From DASPXY01 sp038227745 (GTDB lineage: Bacteria; Planctomycetota; Planctomycetia; Gemmatales; Gemmataceae): DNA of 11,471 nucleotides. The stretch spans positions 1 to 11,471 of the forward strand of contig JBBRPS010000294.1 in NCBI GenBank assembly GCA_038227745.1, read 5' to 3'. A program made the position numbers and the translations under genes. The notes beneath the pieces were generated by a model, which had not been told where the DNA came from, ran no database searches, and saw nothing but the letters and a program-made list of their open reading frames with translations. Below, in pieces: positions 1 through 6,758 of this stretch (positions are counted from its first letter, which is position 1; each line of letters starts with the position of its first letter).

Positions 1-1
1 T

Positions 2-883
2 CTGCAGGCGACCGTCCAGGACCTCACCGCGCGCCTCGGCACCAACGCCACCAACTCCGGCACCCCGCCCTCGGCCAACCCGCTCGGCGCCCCCAAGCCC
101 GTCGCCAAGAAGCGCACCGGCAAGAAGCCCGGCGGACAGCCCGGCCATCCCGCGCGCAACGTCGATGAGACGAGTTGGAAGCTGGCCGGGAAGTTGTGCT
201 GGCTGTGGGTGGCGGCGACGGGCACCGTGGCGGCCTTCCTGATCCACGCCCAGCGCGGCTGGAACGCCTTGGCGGCGCTGCTGGGCGCGAAGGTGCAGGG
301 GTTCGTCTGCAGCGACCGCTGGTCGGCGTACGGCCGGCTGTCGCCGTTCTGCCGCCAGGTCTGCTGGGCCCACCTCAAGAGGGACTTCCAGAAGTTGATC
401 GACCGCGGCGGCGCGGCGGCGCGGCTGGGGAAGAAGTTGCAGCGGGTCGCGGCGCAGGTGTTCGCCCCGTGGCACCTGTTCCGGGGGGGCGGTTGCGACC
501 GGCGGGCCTTGCAAGAGCGGTTGGACGCCCCGGCGCGGGAACTTGAGCGCTTGCTCAAGGCCGGTCGCCGCTGCGCCTGCGCGAAGGCGGCGACGTTCTG
601 CGCGAACGTGCTGGAGTTGTTGCCGGCGGTGTGGCGGTTTGTGGTGACCGAGGGGGTGGAGCCGACCAACAATCACGCGGAGCGGGTGCGGCGCCGCGGC
701 GTGCTGTGGCGGAAGAACGCCTTTGGCAGCCACAGCGCGGCCGGGTGCCGTTTCGTGGAGCCGTTGTTGACGGTGGTGCAGACGCGGCGGCTGCAAAGTC
801 GGTCGGTCCTGAGCTACTTGTACGAGGCGCTGCTGGCACATCGCCAGGGCCTCCCCGCCCCTTCTCTGCTCGCGGTCGAGTGA
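2..883 (+). CDS. IS66-family transposase, 5'-partial and internally deleted (probably inactive)
   Basis: DDE transposase that would cut and join the ends of its own IS66 element. The frame is open from base 2 to the TGA at 881-883, giving about 293 residues with the true start upstream. It begins with the coiled, Asn/Ser-rich N-terminal segment (TNATNSGTPPSANPLGAPKP) and the basic KKPGGQPGH motif, then passes directly into VDETSWKLAGKLCWLWVAA. In family members these two blocks are separated by well over 100 residues carrying a zinc-finger-like and helix-turn-helix region; that part is missing here without loss of frame. The candidate catalytic residues remain: D in VDETSW, D in CSDRWSAYGR and E in EPTNNHAERV. 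The C-terminal block GVLWRKNAFGSHSAAGCRFVE is well conserved. The ATG at 194 is internal and not the start. Family assignment is firm; loss of function is inferred from the missing DNA-binding part. Confidence 0.85.
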   Translation: MQATVQDLTARLGTNATNSGTPPSANPLGAPKPVAKKRTGKKPGGQPGHPARNVDETSWKLAGKLCWLWVAATGTVAAFLIHAQRGWNALAALLGAKVQGFVCSDRWSAYGRLSPFCRQVCWAHLKRDFQKLIDRGGAAARLGKKLQRVAAQVFAPWHLFRGGGCDRRALQERLDAPARELERLLKAGRRCACAKAATFCANVLELLPAVWRFVVTEGVEPTNNHAERVRRRGVLWRKNAFGSHSAAGCRFVEPLLTVVQTRRLQSRSVLSYLYEALLAHRQGLPAPSLLAVE

Positions 884-891
884 ACGGTTAC
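881..891 (+). repeat. Candidate right terminal inverted repeat of the IS66 element
   Basis: TGAACGGTTAC reads GTAACCGTTCA on the other strand, matching the GTAA start usual for IS66-family ends. It overlaps the transposase stop codon. The left partner is outside the window, so the repeat cannot be confirmed from this sequence. Confidence 0.4.
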
Positions 892-1529
892 GCTCCTTCA
901 TCACCTCGCTTGTTATACTCGCCTGACGGTGTCTCCGCCAGAGAAAAGGTCACAGTGAATGGCACTTGCGCGCCGCCGGGGCGTTCGCGACCGGTGGCAT
1001 GCTTTCGCGGCCCTTGCAGACTGCGGCAAAGGCGCCTGGCCGGCAAGGGCCGCGAAAGCATGCCACCACCACCCATCCCTTCGCCTTTAAGCGGGTCGTT
1101 GCGGAGGGAGTAGGGTTCATCGCTCGCTCCATGCTGTGTATTCGCTGACGCCGTCCATTTTCCCCACCGTTCCCCAGCCCTCCCCGGTTTTCTATGCGGG
1201 CGGAACGGCGGAAAAGACGATTGAATAAGATGGGTCAGTGTCACGACTCAGCCCTGTGCTGATGAGTGCTTTTCCCCGAAACGAGGGCGAAGTTCAAGGT
1301 TGGTAGGCGCAAGGCGGGCAAGCTGGAGACCCGGGCCAGAGCGTTGTGCGGCCCCGCGGCCGGATCCTCTTGCCAAAACGCGAAAGAGTTGCCATGATTC
1401 CCGCCACTTCGGGGGGCAAGGACGCATCCCCTGCGCCGACGGGTAAAGGCTGCCGATGCCGCTCCCCCCTCCCCGGGCGGGCGAGGGGGAACGAGGCGCT
1501 CGTCGGGTGGCCTCAATGGAGTCAAAGCC
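892..1529. other. Gene-free intergenic region with inverted repeats
   Basis: About 640 bases lie between the IS66 end and the phosphatase gene. Several GC-driven frames run through it on both strands, but none has recognisable protein content, a convincing ribosome binding site or family motifs. It contains the perfect 25-bp inverted repeat at 993-1067 and an imperfect inverted repeat at about 1153-1218 (arms 1153-1173 and 1202-1218). It also contains an extended -10-like word TGTTATACT at 911-919 without a clear -35, and pyrimidine/purine-rich tracts around 1461-1492. It could be eroded mobile DNA plus the untranslated leader of the downstream gene; no promoter for 1530 is clear. Confidence 0.6.
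993..1067. repeat. Perfect 25-bp inverted repeat with 25-nt loop
   Basis: The arm at 993-1017 is the exact reverse complement of the arm at 1043-1067, separated by 25 bases (1018-1042). The arm contains GGCATGCTTTCGCGGCCC. It lies about 100 bp beyond the IS66 end and far from any gene end. No T-tract follows, so it does not look like a simple intrinsic terminator. It may be a dispersed palindromic (REP-like) repeat or a remnant of a small non-autonomous element. Confidence 0.85.
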
Positions 1530-2201
1530 TTGGGTGTACCAGTGATCGCACGGCGGGGGCTGACCGCGTTGCTCGTCGTGCTCGTGACCGTGGTGCCGGT
1601 CGTGTATTACCGCGCGGCGTACACCCACTCCAAGCGCCTGCGCGAGATCGGCCCCGGCGTCCTGTACCGCAGCGGCCAGATGACGGCGGCGGGCTTCACC
1701 GAGGCGATCGAGCGCCATGGCATCCGCACCGTCATCAACCTGCAGGACGAGTACCCCGACCCCGACCTGCCGCGCCACTACTTCGGCGGCGGGACGGTCA
1801 ACGAGAGTGAGCTGTGCCGGAGCCTGGGCGTGCGCTACGTCTGGATGCCGCCGGACATCGTCTCGCGCCGCCAGGTGCCGCCGGACCGCCCGCAGGCGAT
1901 CGACCGCTTCCTGGCGATCATGGATGACCCCGCGAACCACCCCGTGCTGATCCACTGCCGGGCCGGCTTGCACCGCACCGGCGTGATGGCCGCGGTCTAC
2001 CTGATGGAGTACCGGAACTACTCGCCGGCCGAGGCGGTGCGCGACGTGAAGGCGAACGGCTTCGGCGACTGGGCGTGTACGTCGGCGAACGACTACATCA
2101 TGCAGTACATCCTCACCTACCGGCGCGGGCTGCGGCAGGGGATGCCCGCGGGCCAGGCCCGGGCCGTTGTGGGGCAGGATTCCAATCCTGCCACGCGCTA
2201 G
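1530..2201 (+). CDS. Membrane-anchored dual-specificity-type protein phosphatase
   Basis: Cys-based phosphatase of the tyrosine/dual-specificity superfamily, 223 residues. The P-loop signature HCRAGLHRTG is at residues 142-151, with nucleophile Cys143 and phosphate-binding Arg149 (CX5R). Asp109 in WMPPDI is a plausible general acid. The segment GPGVLYRSGQMTAAGF (41-56) is the typical N-terminal DSP block. A hydrophobic helix at about 11-27 (LTALLVVLVTVVPVVYY) suggests an N-terminal membrane anchor; which side the catalytic domain faces is not settled by sequence. The TTG start at 1530 is preferred because GGAG (1518-1521) lies 8 nt upstream; GTG at 1542 is an alternative with poorer spacing. 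The last 10 residues are encoded by the palindrome at 2169-2230, so the C-terminus is probably a repeat-derived extension. The substrate is unknown: phosphoprotein, phosphoinositide or other. The permease gene follows after 64 nt and may be co-transcribed. Confidence 0.85.
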   Translation: MGVPVIARRGLTALLVVLVTVVPVVYYRAAYTHSKRLREIGPGVLYRSGQMTAAGFTEAIERHGIRTVINLQDEYPDPDLPRHYFGGGTVNESELCRSLGVRYVWMPPDIVSRRQVPPDRPQAIDRFLAIMDDPANHPVLIHCRAGLHRTGVMAAVYLMEYRNYSPAEAVRDVKANGFGDWACTSANDYIMQYILTYRRGLRQGMPAGQARAVVGQDSNPATR

Positions 2202-2230
2202 GGCGTGGCAGGATTGGAATCCTACCCCAC
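2169..2230. repeat. 27-bp palindrome overlapping the phosphatase stop codon
   Basis: Arms 2169-2195 and 2204-2230 are reverse complements with a single mismatch (26 of 27) around an 8-nt spacer. The core word is GCAGGATTCCAATCCTGCC. The phosphatase TAG (2199-2201) sits in the loop, so the left arm is translated. The next gene starts 36 nt downstream. The structure could act as an mRNA hairpin between two co-transcribed genes, moderating read-through or stability. The absence of a T-tract argues against a classical terminator. The sequence resembles dispersed planctomycete palindromes (from memory, not checked). Confidence 0.85.
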
Positions 2231-2265
2231 GACGGGCGGAGACTTTTTCGCAGGAAGCGAACGCC

Positions 2266-3378
2266 ATGACGAAGCTGCTGGACCGATTGCTGGTGTTCAA
2301 CTACGTCAAGGCGTACCTCATTTGCCTTGTCAGCCTGCTCGGCCTGTACATCGTCGTGGACCTGTTCACGAACATGGACGACTTCGCCCAGCAGCACAGC
2401 AACCTGGGCGGTATCCTCGGGCACATCGCGAAATACTACGGCGTTCAGGTCACGGTGATCTTCGACCGGCTGTGCGAGGTGATCGTCCTGCTGGCGGCGA
2501 TGTTCACCGTCGCCTGGGTGCAGCGCAACAACGAGTTGGTGCCGCTGCTGTCGGCGGGCGTGTCTGCGCAGCGCGTGGTGCGGCCGGTGCTGTTCAGCGC
2601 CTGCCTGATGCTGGGCCTGAGCGTCGTCAACCAGGAACTGCTCATCCCGCGCCTGGGCAGTGCGGTGATGTTCGGCCGCGACGACCCCGACGGCGAGCGC
2701 GACTTGTTCGTCAACGGTTCGTACGAGCCCAACGGCGTGCTGATCCTGGGCAAGCTGGCGACGCGCAAGGACATGACGGTGCGCGAGTTCGCCTGCACGA
2801 TCCCGGCGGACATGGGGCCGGGAAACATCACCCCGATCCAGGCCGCCGAGGCCCGCTACATCCCGGCGACCCAGGACGGCAAGCCGCGGACGGGCGGCTG
2901 GCTGCTGACCGGCGCCAACCCGCCCGAGTTGCCGGGCTGGTCGCGCACCGACATCCTCGAGCCGCTCATGCCGGGGAAGTACTTCCTGAGGACTTCGGAG
3001 GTCGACTTCGACGCCGCCACGCGCGACCGCAAGTGGTTTTACCGCACCTCGACGTGGAGCCTGTTCAAGGAGCTGAACAAGACCGACTCGAACCGCCTGG
3101 CGAGCATGGCGGTGCTGTTCCACATGCGCCTGACGCGGCCGATCCTGGGGATGATCCTGGTGTTCCTGGGGCTGTCGGTGATCCTGCGCGACCAGAACCG
3201 CAACGTGTTCATCAGCGCCGGCCTGTGCCTGGTGCTGTGCGCCGTGTTTTTCGCGGTCGGCTTCGGCTGCAAGCACCTCGGCGAGAAAGAATTCCTCTCC
3301 CCCGCACTCGCCGCCTGGCTGCCCGTGCTCCTGTTCGGGCCGCTGTCCTTCGCACTCTTCGACGCCATCCACACGTAA
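2266..3378 (+). CDS. LptF/LptG (YjgP/YjgQ) family permease
   Basis: Predicted inner-membrane permease of the YjgP/YjgQ family, whose LptF and LptG members form the transmembrane part of the LptB2FG complex moving lipopolysaccharide from the inner membrane. The 370 residues match the family's usual length and topology. Membrane segments lie near residues 14-33, 62-84 and 104-121, then comes a periplasmic domain (about 122-285), then helices near 290-307, 314-334 and 346-366. The N-terminal LLDRLLVFNYVKAYL and the first-loop motif VAWVQRNNELVPLLSAGVS are typical. The ATG at 2266 is preceded by AGGAAG (2252-2257) at 8 nt. The open frame extends to 2167, but that stretch is the palindrome and is unlikely to be translated. 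LptF and LptG cannot be separated on this evidence. No partner permease, LptB ATPase or LptC is in the window. The upstream phosphatase gene is close enough for co-transcription. Confidence 0.85.
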   Translation: MTKLLDRLLVFNYVKAYLICLVSLLGLYIVVDLFTNMDDFAQQHSNLGGILGHIAKYYGVQVTVIFDRLCEVIVLLAAMFTVAWVQRNNELVPLLSAGVSAQRVVRPVLFSACLMLGLSVVNQELLIPRLGSAVMFGRDDPDGERDLFVNGSYEPNGVLILGKLATRKDMTVREFACTIPADMGPGNITPIQAAEARYIPATQDGKPRTGGWLLTGANPPELPGWSRTDILEPLMPGKYFLRTSEVDFDAATRDRKWFYRTSTWSLFKELNKTDSNRLASMAVLFHMRLTRPILGMILVFLGLSVILRDQNRNVFISAGLCLVLCAVFFAVGFGCKHLGEKEFLSPALAAWLPVLLFGPLSFALFDAIHT

Positions 3379-3382
3379 CCAG

Positions 3383-3417
3383 CCGTCCTGGTCCCTTTCC
3401 CCGCGGCGGGACGACGG
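3383..3417 (+). terminator. Possible hairpin terminator after the permease gene
   Basis: An imperfect stem pairs CCGTC (3383-3387) plus GTCCC (3391-3395) with GGGAC (3408-3412) plus GACGG (3413-3417), with a 3-nt CTG bulge. It begins 5 nt after the permease stop. No T-run follows, so termination activity is uncertain. The rest of the 169-nt gap to the next gene shows a weak TATGAT word at 3483-3488 without a good -35. Confidence 0.35.
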
Positions 3418-3547
3418 GGGCGCGATCCGCGCCCTTGCAAGCGCCCTGCTGCGCGGCGCTAGGCGTGCCCGTAGTCTGCCGGTATGATGGAGGAATGCCA
3501 CGGGTATACCTGCCCCACGATCCCAGGCCTCGAAAGGGCCGTTCCTC

Positions 3548-4957
3548 ATGACGCGCGAACCGTCTCCTCGCCCGGCGCCTGCCGCAGGCGATGGCCTCCT
3601 CAGCCGCCGCGACCTCCTCCGCGTCGGCCCCCTCGCCGTCGCCGCCACCCTGCTGCCCGCCGCCGCCGGCGCGGCCGCCACCGCCCCGCGCGGCACCGCC
3701 CGCTCGATCATCGTTCTGTGGATGGCGGGCGGCGTCACCCACATCGACTCCTTTGACCCTAAGCCCGACGCCCCCGCCGAGATCCGCGGCACCCTCGGCG
3801 CCATCGCCACCACCGTCCCCGGCGTCTGCTTCAACGAGGCGCTGCCCTGCCTCGCCCGCCAGGCCCACCACCTTGCCGTCGTCCGCAGTTTCTCGCACGA
3901 CAGCAACGACCACTTCCTCAGCCAGGCCTTCGCCCTCTCCGGCCGCCGCGTCACGCCCGCCCAGATCACCACCGAGCCGAACGTCGGCGCCGTCCTCGCC
4001 CACCTGCGCGGCCCGCGCGCCGGCTTCCCCGGCTACGTCGCCGTCCCCGGCACTACCCGCCCTGGCCCGCCGCCGACGAACCTGTTCACCGGCGGGTGGC
4101 TCGGCCGCCAGTACGCCCCGTTCGGCACCGGCGGCGCCCCGCGCAACGAGGACTTCACCGCCCGCGTCCCCGAGGCCGCCGAGGAGGATTTCCACCTCCA
4201 GGCCCTGCAGCACCCCGCCGACGTGGACGCCCGCCGCCTCGCCGGTCGCCGCTCCCTCCGCGAGCGCCTCGAACACGACCTCCGCCGCGCCGAGGCCGCC
4301 GCCCTCGGCCAGCAGTACCTCGGCGCCTTCCGCATGCTGACCTCCCCCCTGGTGCGCCGCGCCTTCGACCTGCGTCGCGAGACCGCCGCCGTCCGCGACC
4401 GCTACGGCCGCACCAAGATCGGCCAGCGCTGCCTGCTGGCGCGCCGCCTCGTCGAGGCGGGAGCGCCGTTCGTCCTCGTGGACTACGGCTACGACCCCGA
4501 GTACGGCAACCTGTGGGACAACCACCGCGTCGCGGTCCAGAACCAGCCGCACATTTGCGACATCGTCAAACTCCCCTATCACCTCGCCGGCACCGACCGG
4601 GCCTCCGCCGCGCTGGTGGAGGACCTGCACCTGCGCGGGCTGCTCTCGCAGACGCTGGTGCTGTTTCTGACCGAGTTCGGCCGTACGCCGCGCATCAACA
4701 GCCTTGGCGGTCGCGACCACTGGGGGGCGGCCGGCTCGATCTTCTTCGCCGGCGGCGGCACGCGCGGCGGCCAGGTGATCGGCGCCACCGACCGCAACGC
4801 GGCGTTCCCCACCGGGCCGGGCTACACGCCGGCCGACGTCGCCGCCACCCTGTACCGGGCGGTCGGCGTGGACACCGAGACGCTGCTGTATGACCGGCAG
4901 CACCGTCCGCTGCCGGTGCTGCCGCAAGGGGAGCCGATCCCTGGCGTACTCGGTTAG
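3548..4957 (+). CDS. DUF1501 family protein, TAT-exported
   Basis: Protein of the DUF1501 family (alkaline-phosphatase/sulfatase-like superfamily), abundant in planctomycetes and without a settled biochemical role. The 469 residues fit the usual family size. Residues 19-24 (SRRDLL) followed by a hydrophobic Ala/Leu stretch (about 26-45) form a twin-arginine signal. Family landmarks are IIVLWMAGGVTHIDSFDPKP (54-73), VVRSFSHDSNDH, EFGRTPRIN (376-384) and GRDHW (388-392); the His/Asp residues suit a metal-binding site by analogy with the superfamily. The ATG at 3548 has AAAGGG at 3533-3538, 9 nt upstream. In many planctomycetes DUF1501 genes sit next to DUF1549/DUF1553 genes; here the next gene is instead a propeller protein. 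The stop codon lies inside a 16-bp palindrome. The periplasmic location is inferred from the signal. Confidence 0.9.
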   Translation: MTREPSPRPAPAAGDGLLSRRDLLRVGPLAVAATLLPAAAGAAATAPRGTARSIIVLWMAGGVTHIDSFDPKPDAPAEIRGTLGAIATTVPGVCFNEALPCLARQAHHLAVVRSFSHDSNDHFLSQAFALSGRRVTPAQITTEPNVGAVLAHLRGPRAGFPGYVAVPGTTRPGPPPTNLFTGGWLGRQYAPFGTGGAPRNEDFTARVPEAAEEDFHLQALQHPADVDARRLAGRRSLRERLEHDLRRAEAAALGQQYLGAFRMLTSPLVRRAFDLRRETAAVRDRYGRTKIGQRCLLARRLVEAGAPFVLVDYGYDPEYGNLWDNHRVAVQNQPHICDIVKLPYHLAGTDRASAALVEDLHLRGLLSQTLVLFLTEFGRTPRINSLGGRDHWGAAGSIFFAGGGTRGGQVIGATDRNAAFPTGPGYTPADVAATLYRAVGVDTETLLYDRQHRPLPVLPQGEPIPGVLG

Positions 4958-4985
4958 CCGCGGTTCTGCGAACCGCGGCTAACCG
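4951..4985. repeat. Perfect 16-bp palindrome with 3-nt loop over the DUF1501 stop codon
   Basis: Arms 4951-4966 and 4970-4985 are exact reverse complements; the half-site is CGGTTAGCCGCGGTTC and the loop is TGC. It includes the last codon and TAG (4955-4957) of the DUF1501 gene and ends 28 nt before the next start. No T-tract follows on the plus strand. It could reduce read-through or protect the upstream mRNA. It may also be a dispersed planctomycete palindrome, from memory of the TTAGCCGCGG word. Confidence 0.85.
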
Positions 4986-5013
4986 GCGCTGGAGACCCTA
5001 TCGAGGAACGCCA

Positions 5014-6528
5014 ATGAAACACCTCCGCTGGCTCGCCCTCCTGGCCCCCGTCGCGCTGGCCCTGGCCGTGCCCACCGCCCCGGCCCAGCCAAAGGCGGGC
5101 GGCGGCTCGCTGCTGGCCGCCGAGGCCCGCCATTACCGCCTGCAGACGGTGCCGATCCCCAAGGGCGTTGTGCTGGAGGTCGGCGGCCTGTCGTTCCGGC
5201 CCGACGGCAAGCTTCTGGCCTGCACGCGCCGCGGCGAGGTCTGGCTGATCTCCCACCCCGACGCGGAAGACTCCGCGAAGATCGAGTACAAGCTGTTCGC
5301 CACGGGACTGCACGAGGCGCTGGGCCTGCTGGCCGACGGCAAGGACGTCTACGTCGTGCAGCGGCCCGAGCTGACGAAACTGGTGGACCGCGATGGCGAC
5401 GGCGTGGCCGACGACTACGTCACCGTCTGCGACAGGTGGGCCGTCTCGGGCGACTACCACGAGTTCGCGTTCGGCCCGGCGCGCGACGCGGCGGGCAACT
5501 TCTTCGTCACGCTGAACGTCGGCTTCGGCGGCGGCCACCAGTCGCGCGGGCCGTGGCGCGGCTGGTGCGTCAAGGTCACGCCGAAGGGCGAGCTGATCCC
5601 CTGGGCGACGGGGCTGCGCTCGCCGAACGGCGTCAACTTCAGCCCCGACGGCGACCTGTTCTACTGCGACAACCAGGGCGAATGGGTAGCGACGAACAAG
5701 ATGCACCATATCCGCGAAGGGGAGTTCTACGGCCACCAGGCGGGGCTGCGCTGGGTGACGCAGTCGCGTTTCGCGAAGCTCATCCCCGAGCGCCACGCCG
5801 GCGGCATGCGCTACGATGGCGGCGCGGGGCAGAACGGCGTGGCCGGCATGCCGACGCACGCGCCGCCGTGCCTCTGGTTCCCGTACGGCCGCATGGGCCA
5901 GTCGGCGAGCGAGCCGCGCTGGGACACGACCGGCGGCAAGTTCGGACCGTTCGCCGGCCAGTGCTTCGTCGGCGACCAGACGAAGTCGAACGTGATGCGC
6001 GTGGCGCTGGAGAAGGTCAACGGCCGCTACCAGGGGGCGTGCTTCCCGTTCCGCAGCGGCGGCCAGTGCGGCATCAACCGCCTCGCCTTCGCCCCGGACG
6101 GCAGCATGTACGTCGGCCAGACGAACCGCGGCTGGGGCTCGCTTGGCGGCAAGTCCTACGGCCTGCAGCGGATCGTCTACACCGGCGTCCTGCCGTTCGA
6201 GATCCACACGATGAAGCTGACGAAGGCCGGCTTCGACCTGACGTTCACGAAGCCGCTCGACCCGGCGACGGCGGGGCGCGTCAAGGCGTACAACCTGCAG
6301 TCGTTCACGTACTATTACTGGAGCACGTACGGCTCGCCGGAGGTGGACCGGCAGGCGGAGAAGGTCGCGTCGGCGGCCCTGAGTGCCGACCGGCGCACGG
6401 TGTCGCTGGCCGTCGGCGACCTGCGGCGCGGGCGCGTGTACGAACTGAACCTGGAAGGGGTGCGCTCCGCGGCCGGCGACCCGGTGCTGCACCCGGAGGC
6501 GTATTACACGTTAAATGAACTCCCTTGA
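5014..6528 (+). CDS. Secreted PVC-type dehydrogenase-like beta-propeller protein
   Basis: Protein of 504 residues related to the planctomycete 'membrane-bound dehydrogenase' and sorbosone/glucose-dehydrogenase-like propeller families. A Sec signal peptide spans about residues 1-25 (hydrophobic core, ending PTAPAQ). Residues about 45-400 show propeller-like repeats such as LSFRPDGKLLACTRRGEVW, LRSPNGVNFSPDGDLFYCDN and INRLAFAPDGSMYVGQTNRG. A Ca-binding-like loop DRDGDGVADD lies at 125-134. Residues about 405-504 form a separate beta-rich module (FDLTFTKPLDPATAGRVKAY, YGSPEVDRQ, ending HPEAYYTLNELP). No CXXCH heme motif or HEAT-repeat tail is present, unlike many larger relatives, so electron transfer is not supported and enzymatic activity is unproven. 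The ATG at 5014 has GAGGAA (5003-5008) 5 nt upstream. It follows the DUF1501 gene by 56 nt, and both products are predicted to be exported. Confidence 0.8.
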   Translation: MKHLRWLALLAPVALALAVPTAPAQPKAGGGSLLAAEARHYRLQTVPIPKGVVLEVGGLSFRPDGKLLACTRRGEVWLISHPDAEDSAKIEYKLFATGLHEALGLLADGKDVYVVQRPELTKLVDRDGDGVADDYVTVCDRWAVSGDYHEFAFGPARDAAGNFFVTLNVGFGGGHQSRGPWRGWCVKVTPKGELIPWATGLRSPNGVNFSPDGDLFYCDNQGEWVATNKMHHIREGEFYGHQAGLRWVTQSRFAKLIPERHAGGMRYDGGAGQNGVAGMPTHAPPCLWFPYGRMGQSASEPRWDTTGGKFGPFAGQCFVGDQTKSNVMRVALEKVNGRYQGACFPFRSGGQCGINRLAFAPDGSMYVGQTNRGWGSLGGKSYGLQRIVYTGVLPFEIHTMKLTKAGFDLTFTKPLDPATAGRVKAYNLQSFTYYYWSTYGSPEVDRQAEKVASAALSADRRTVSLAVGDLRRGRVYELNLEGVRSAAGDPVLHPEAYYTLNELP

Positions 6529-6535
6529 GGTCCTT

Positions 6536-6748
6536 ATGAAGCAGCACTGCTACGTGATCGTCTGCACCGACGCCTCGACCATCTGGACGCGCATCCTGGC
6601 GTCGAGCCTCGAAGGCATTGCGCTGGGCGACTGGACCGAGGAGCACCTCGACCACCTGTTGCAGAAGGGCTGGCAGCCGGTGCGCGAGACGCCGATGAGC
6701 AGCGACGGCGGCTACGCCTACTCGCTCGTCGTGCTCGAACGGGAGTAA
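6536..6748 (+). CDS. Small DUF4177-like protein
   Basis: A 70-residue cytoplasmic protein of unknown function. The pattern YVIVCTD near the N-terminus, then LDHLLQKGWQPVRE, then GGYAYSLVVLERE at the end resembles the DUF4177-like layout (strand, helix, GW, strand ending in a charged tail), but the match is by eye only. The ATG at 6536 is chosen over the in-frame ATG at 6515 because TGAGG (6526-6530) sits 5 nt upstream of it, and because 6515 would overlap the end of the propeller gene. It starts 7 nt after the previous stop and ends 10 nt before tadA, so it is very likely part of one transcript with both. Confidence 0.7.
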   Translation: MKQHCYVIVCTDASTIWTRILASSLEGIALGDWTEEHLDHLLQKGWQPVRETPMSSDGGYAYSLVVLERE

Positions 6749-6758
6749 GGAGTCGCGC

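Larger units (their letters stand above)
1..891 (+). mobile_element. IS66-family insertion sequence, 3' part (left end outside window)
   Basis: This is the distal part of an IS66-type element, shown by its transposase. The likely right end is the word TGAACGGTTAC at 881-891, whose reverse complement GTAACCGTTCA begins with the GTAA typical of IS66-family termini. It overlaps the transposase stop codon (881-883). The left terminal repeat, any accessory orfs and the target duplication lie upstream of the window, so the exact boundary is inferred. The transposase carries a large internal deletion, so the copy is probably immobile by itself. Confidence 0.6.

Noticed and set aside
888..1244. Minus-strand frame of 118 codons in the gene-free region
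   Set aside because: It spans the inverted repeat, has no ribosome binding site or family pattern, and its composition looks like translated repeats.
1257..1287. Hammerhead-ribozyme-like words (CTGATGAG followed by GAAAC)
   Set aside because: The bases between them cannot form stem II, and no cleavage-site strand pairs with the sequence after GAAAC.
2167..2265. N-terminal extension of the permease from ATG 2167
   Set aside because: The extension is the palindrome; ATG 2266 has a good ribosome binding site and fits family length.
3484..3756. Small frame beginning before the DUF1501 gene
   Set aside because: Pro/Arg-rich out-of-frame reading of the DUF1501 start region.
2113..3972. Long open frame on the minus strand opposite the permease and DUF1501 genes
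   Set aside because: Low-complexity His/Arg/Gln-rich translation without motifs, antisense to clear family genes; expected in GC-rich DNA.
3212..4927. Long minus-strand frame opposite the DUF1501 gene
   Set aside because: Gly/Ala/Val-rich with no domain pattern; the plus strand encodes a recognisable DUF1501 protein.
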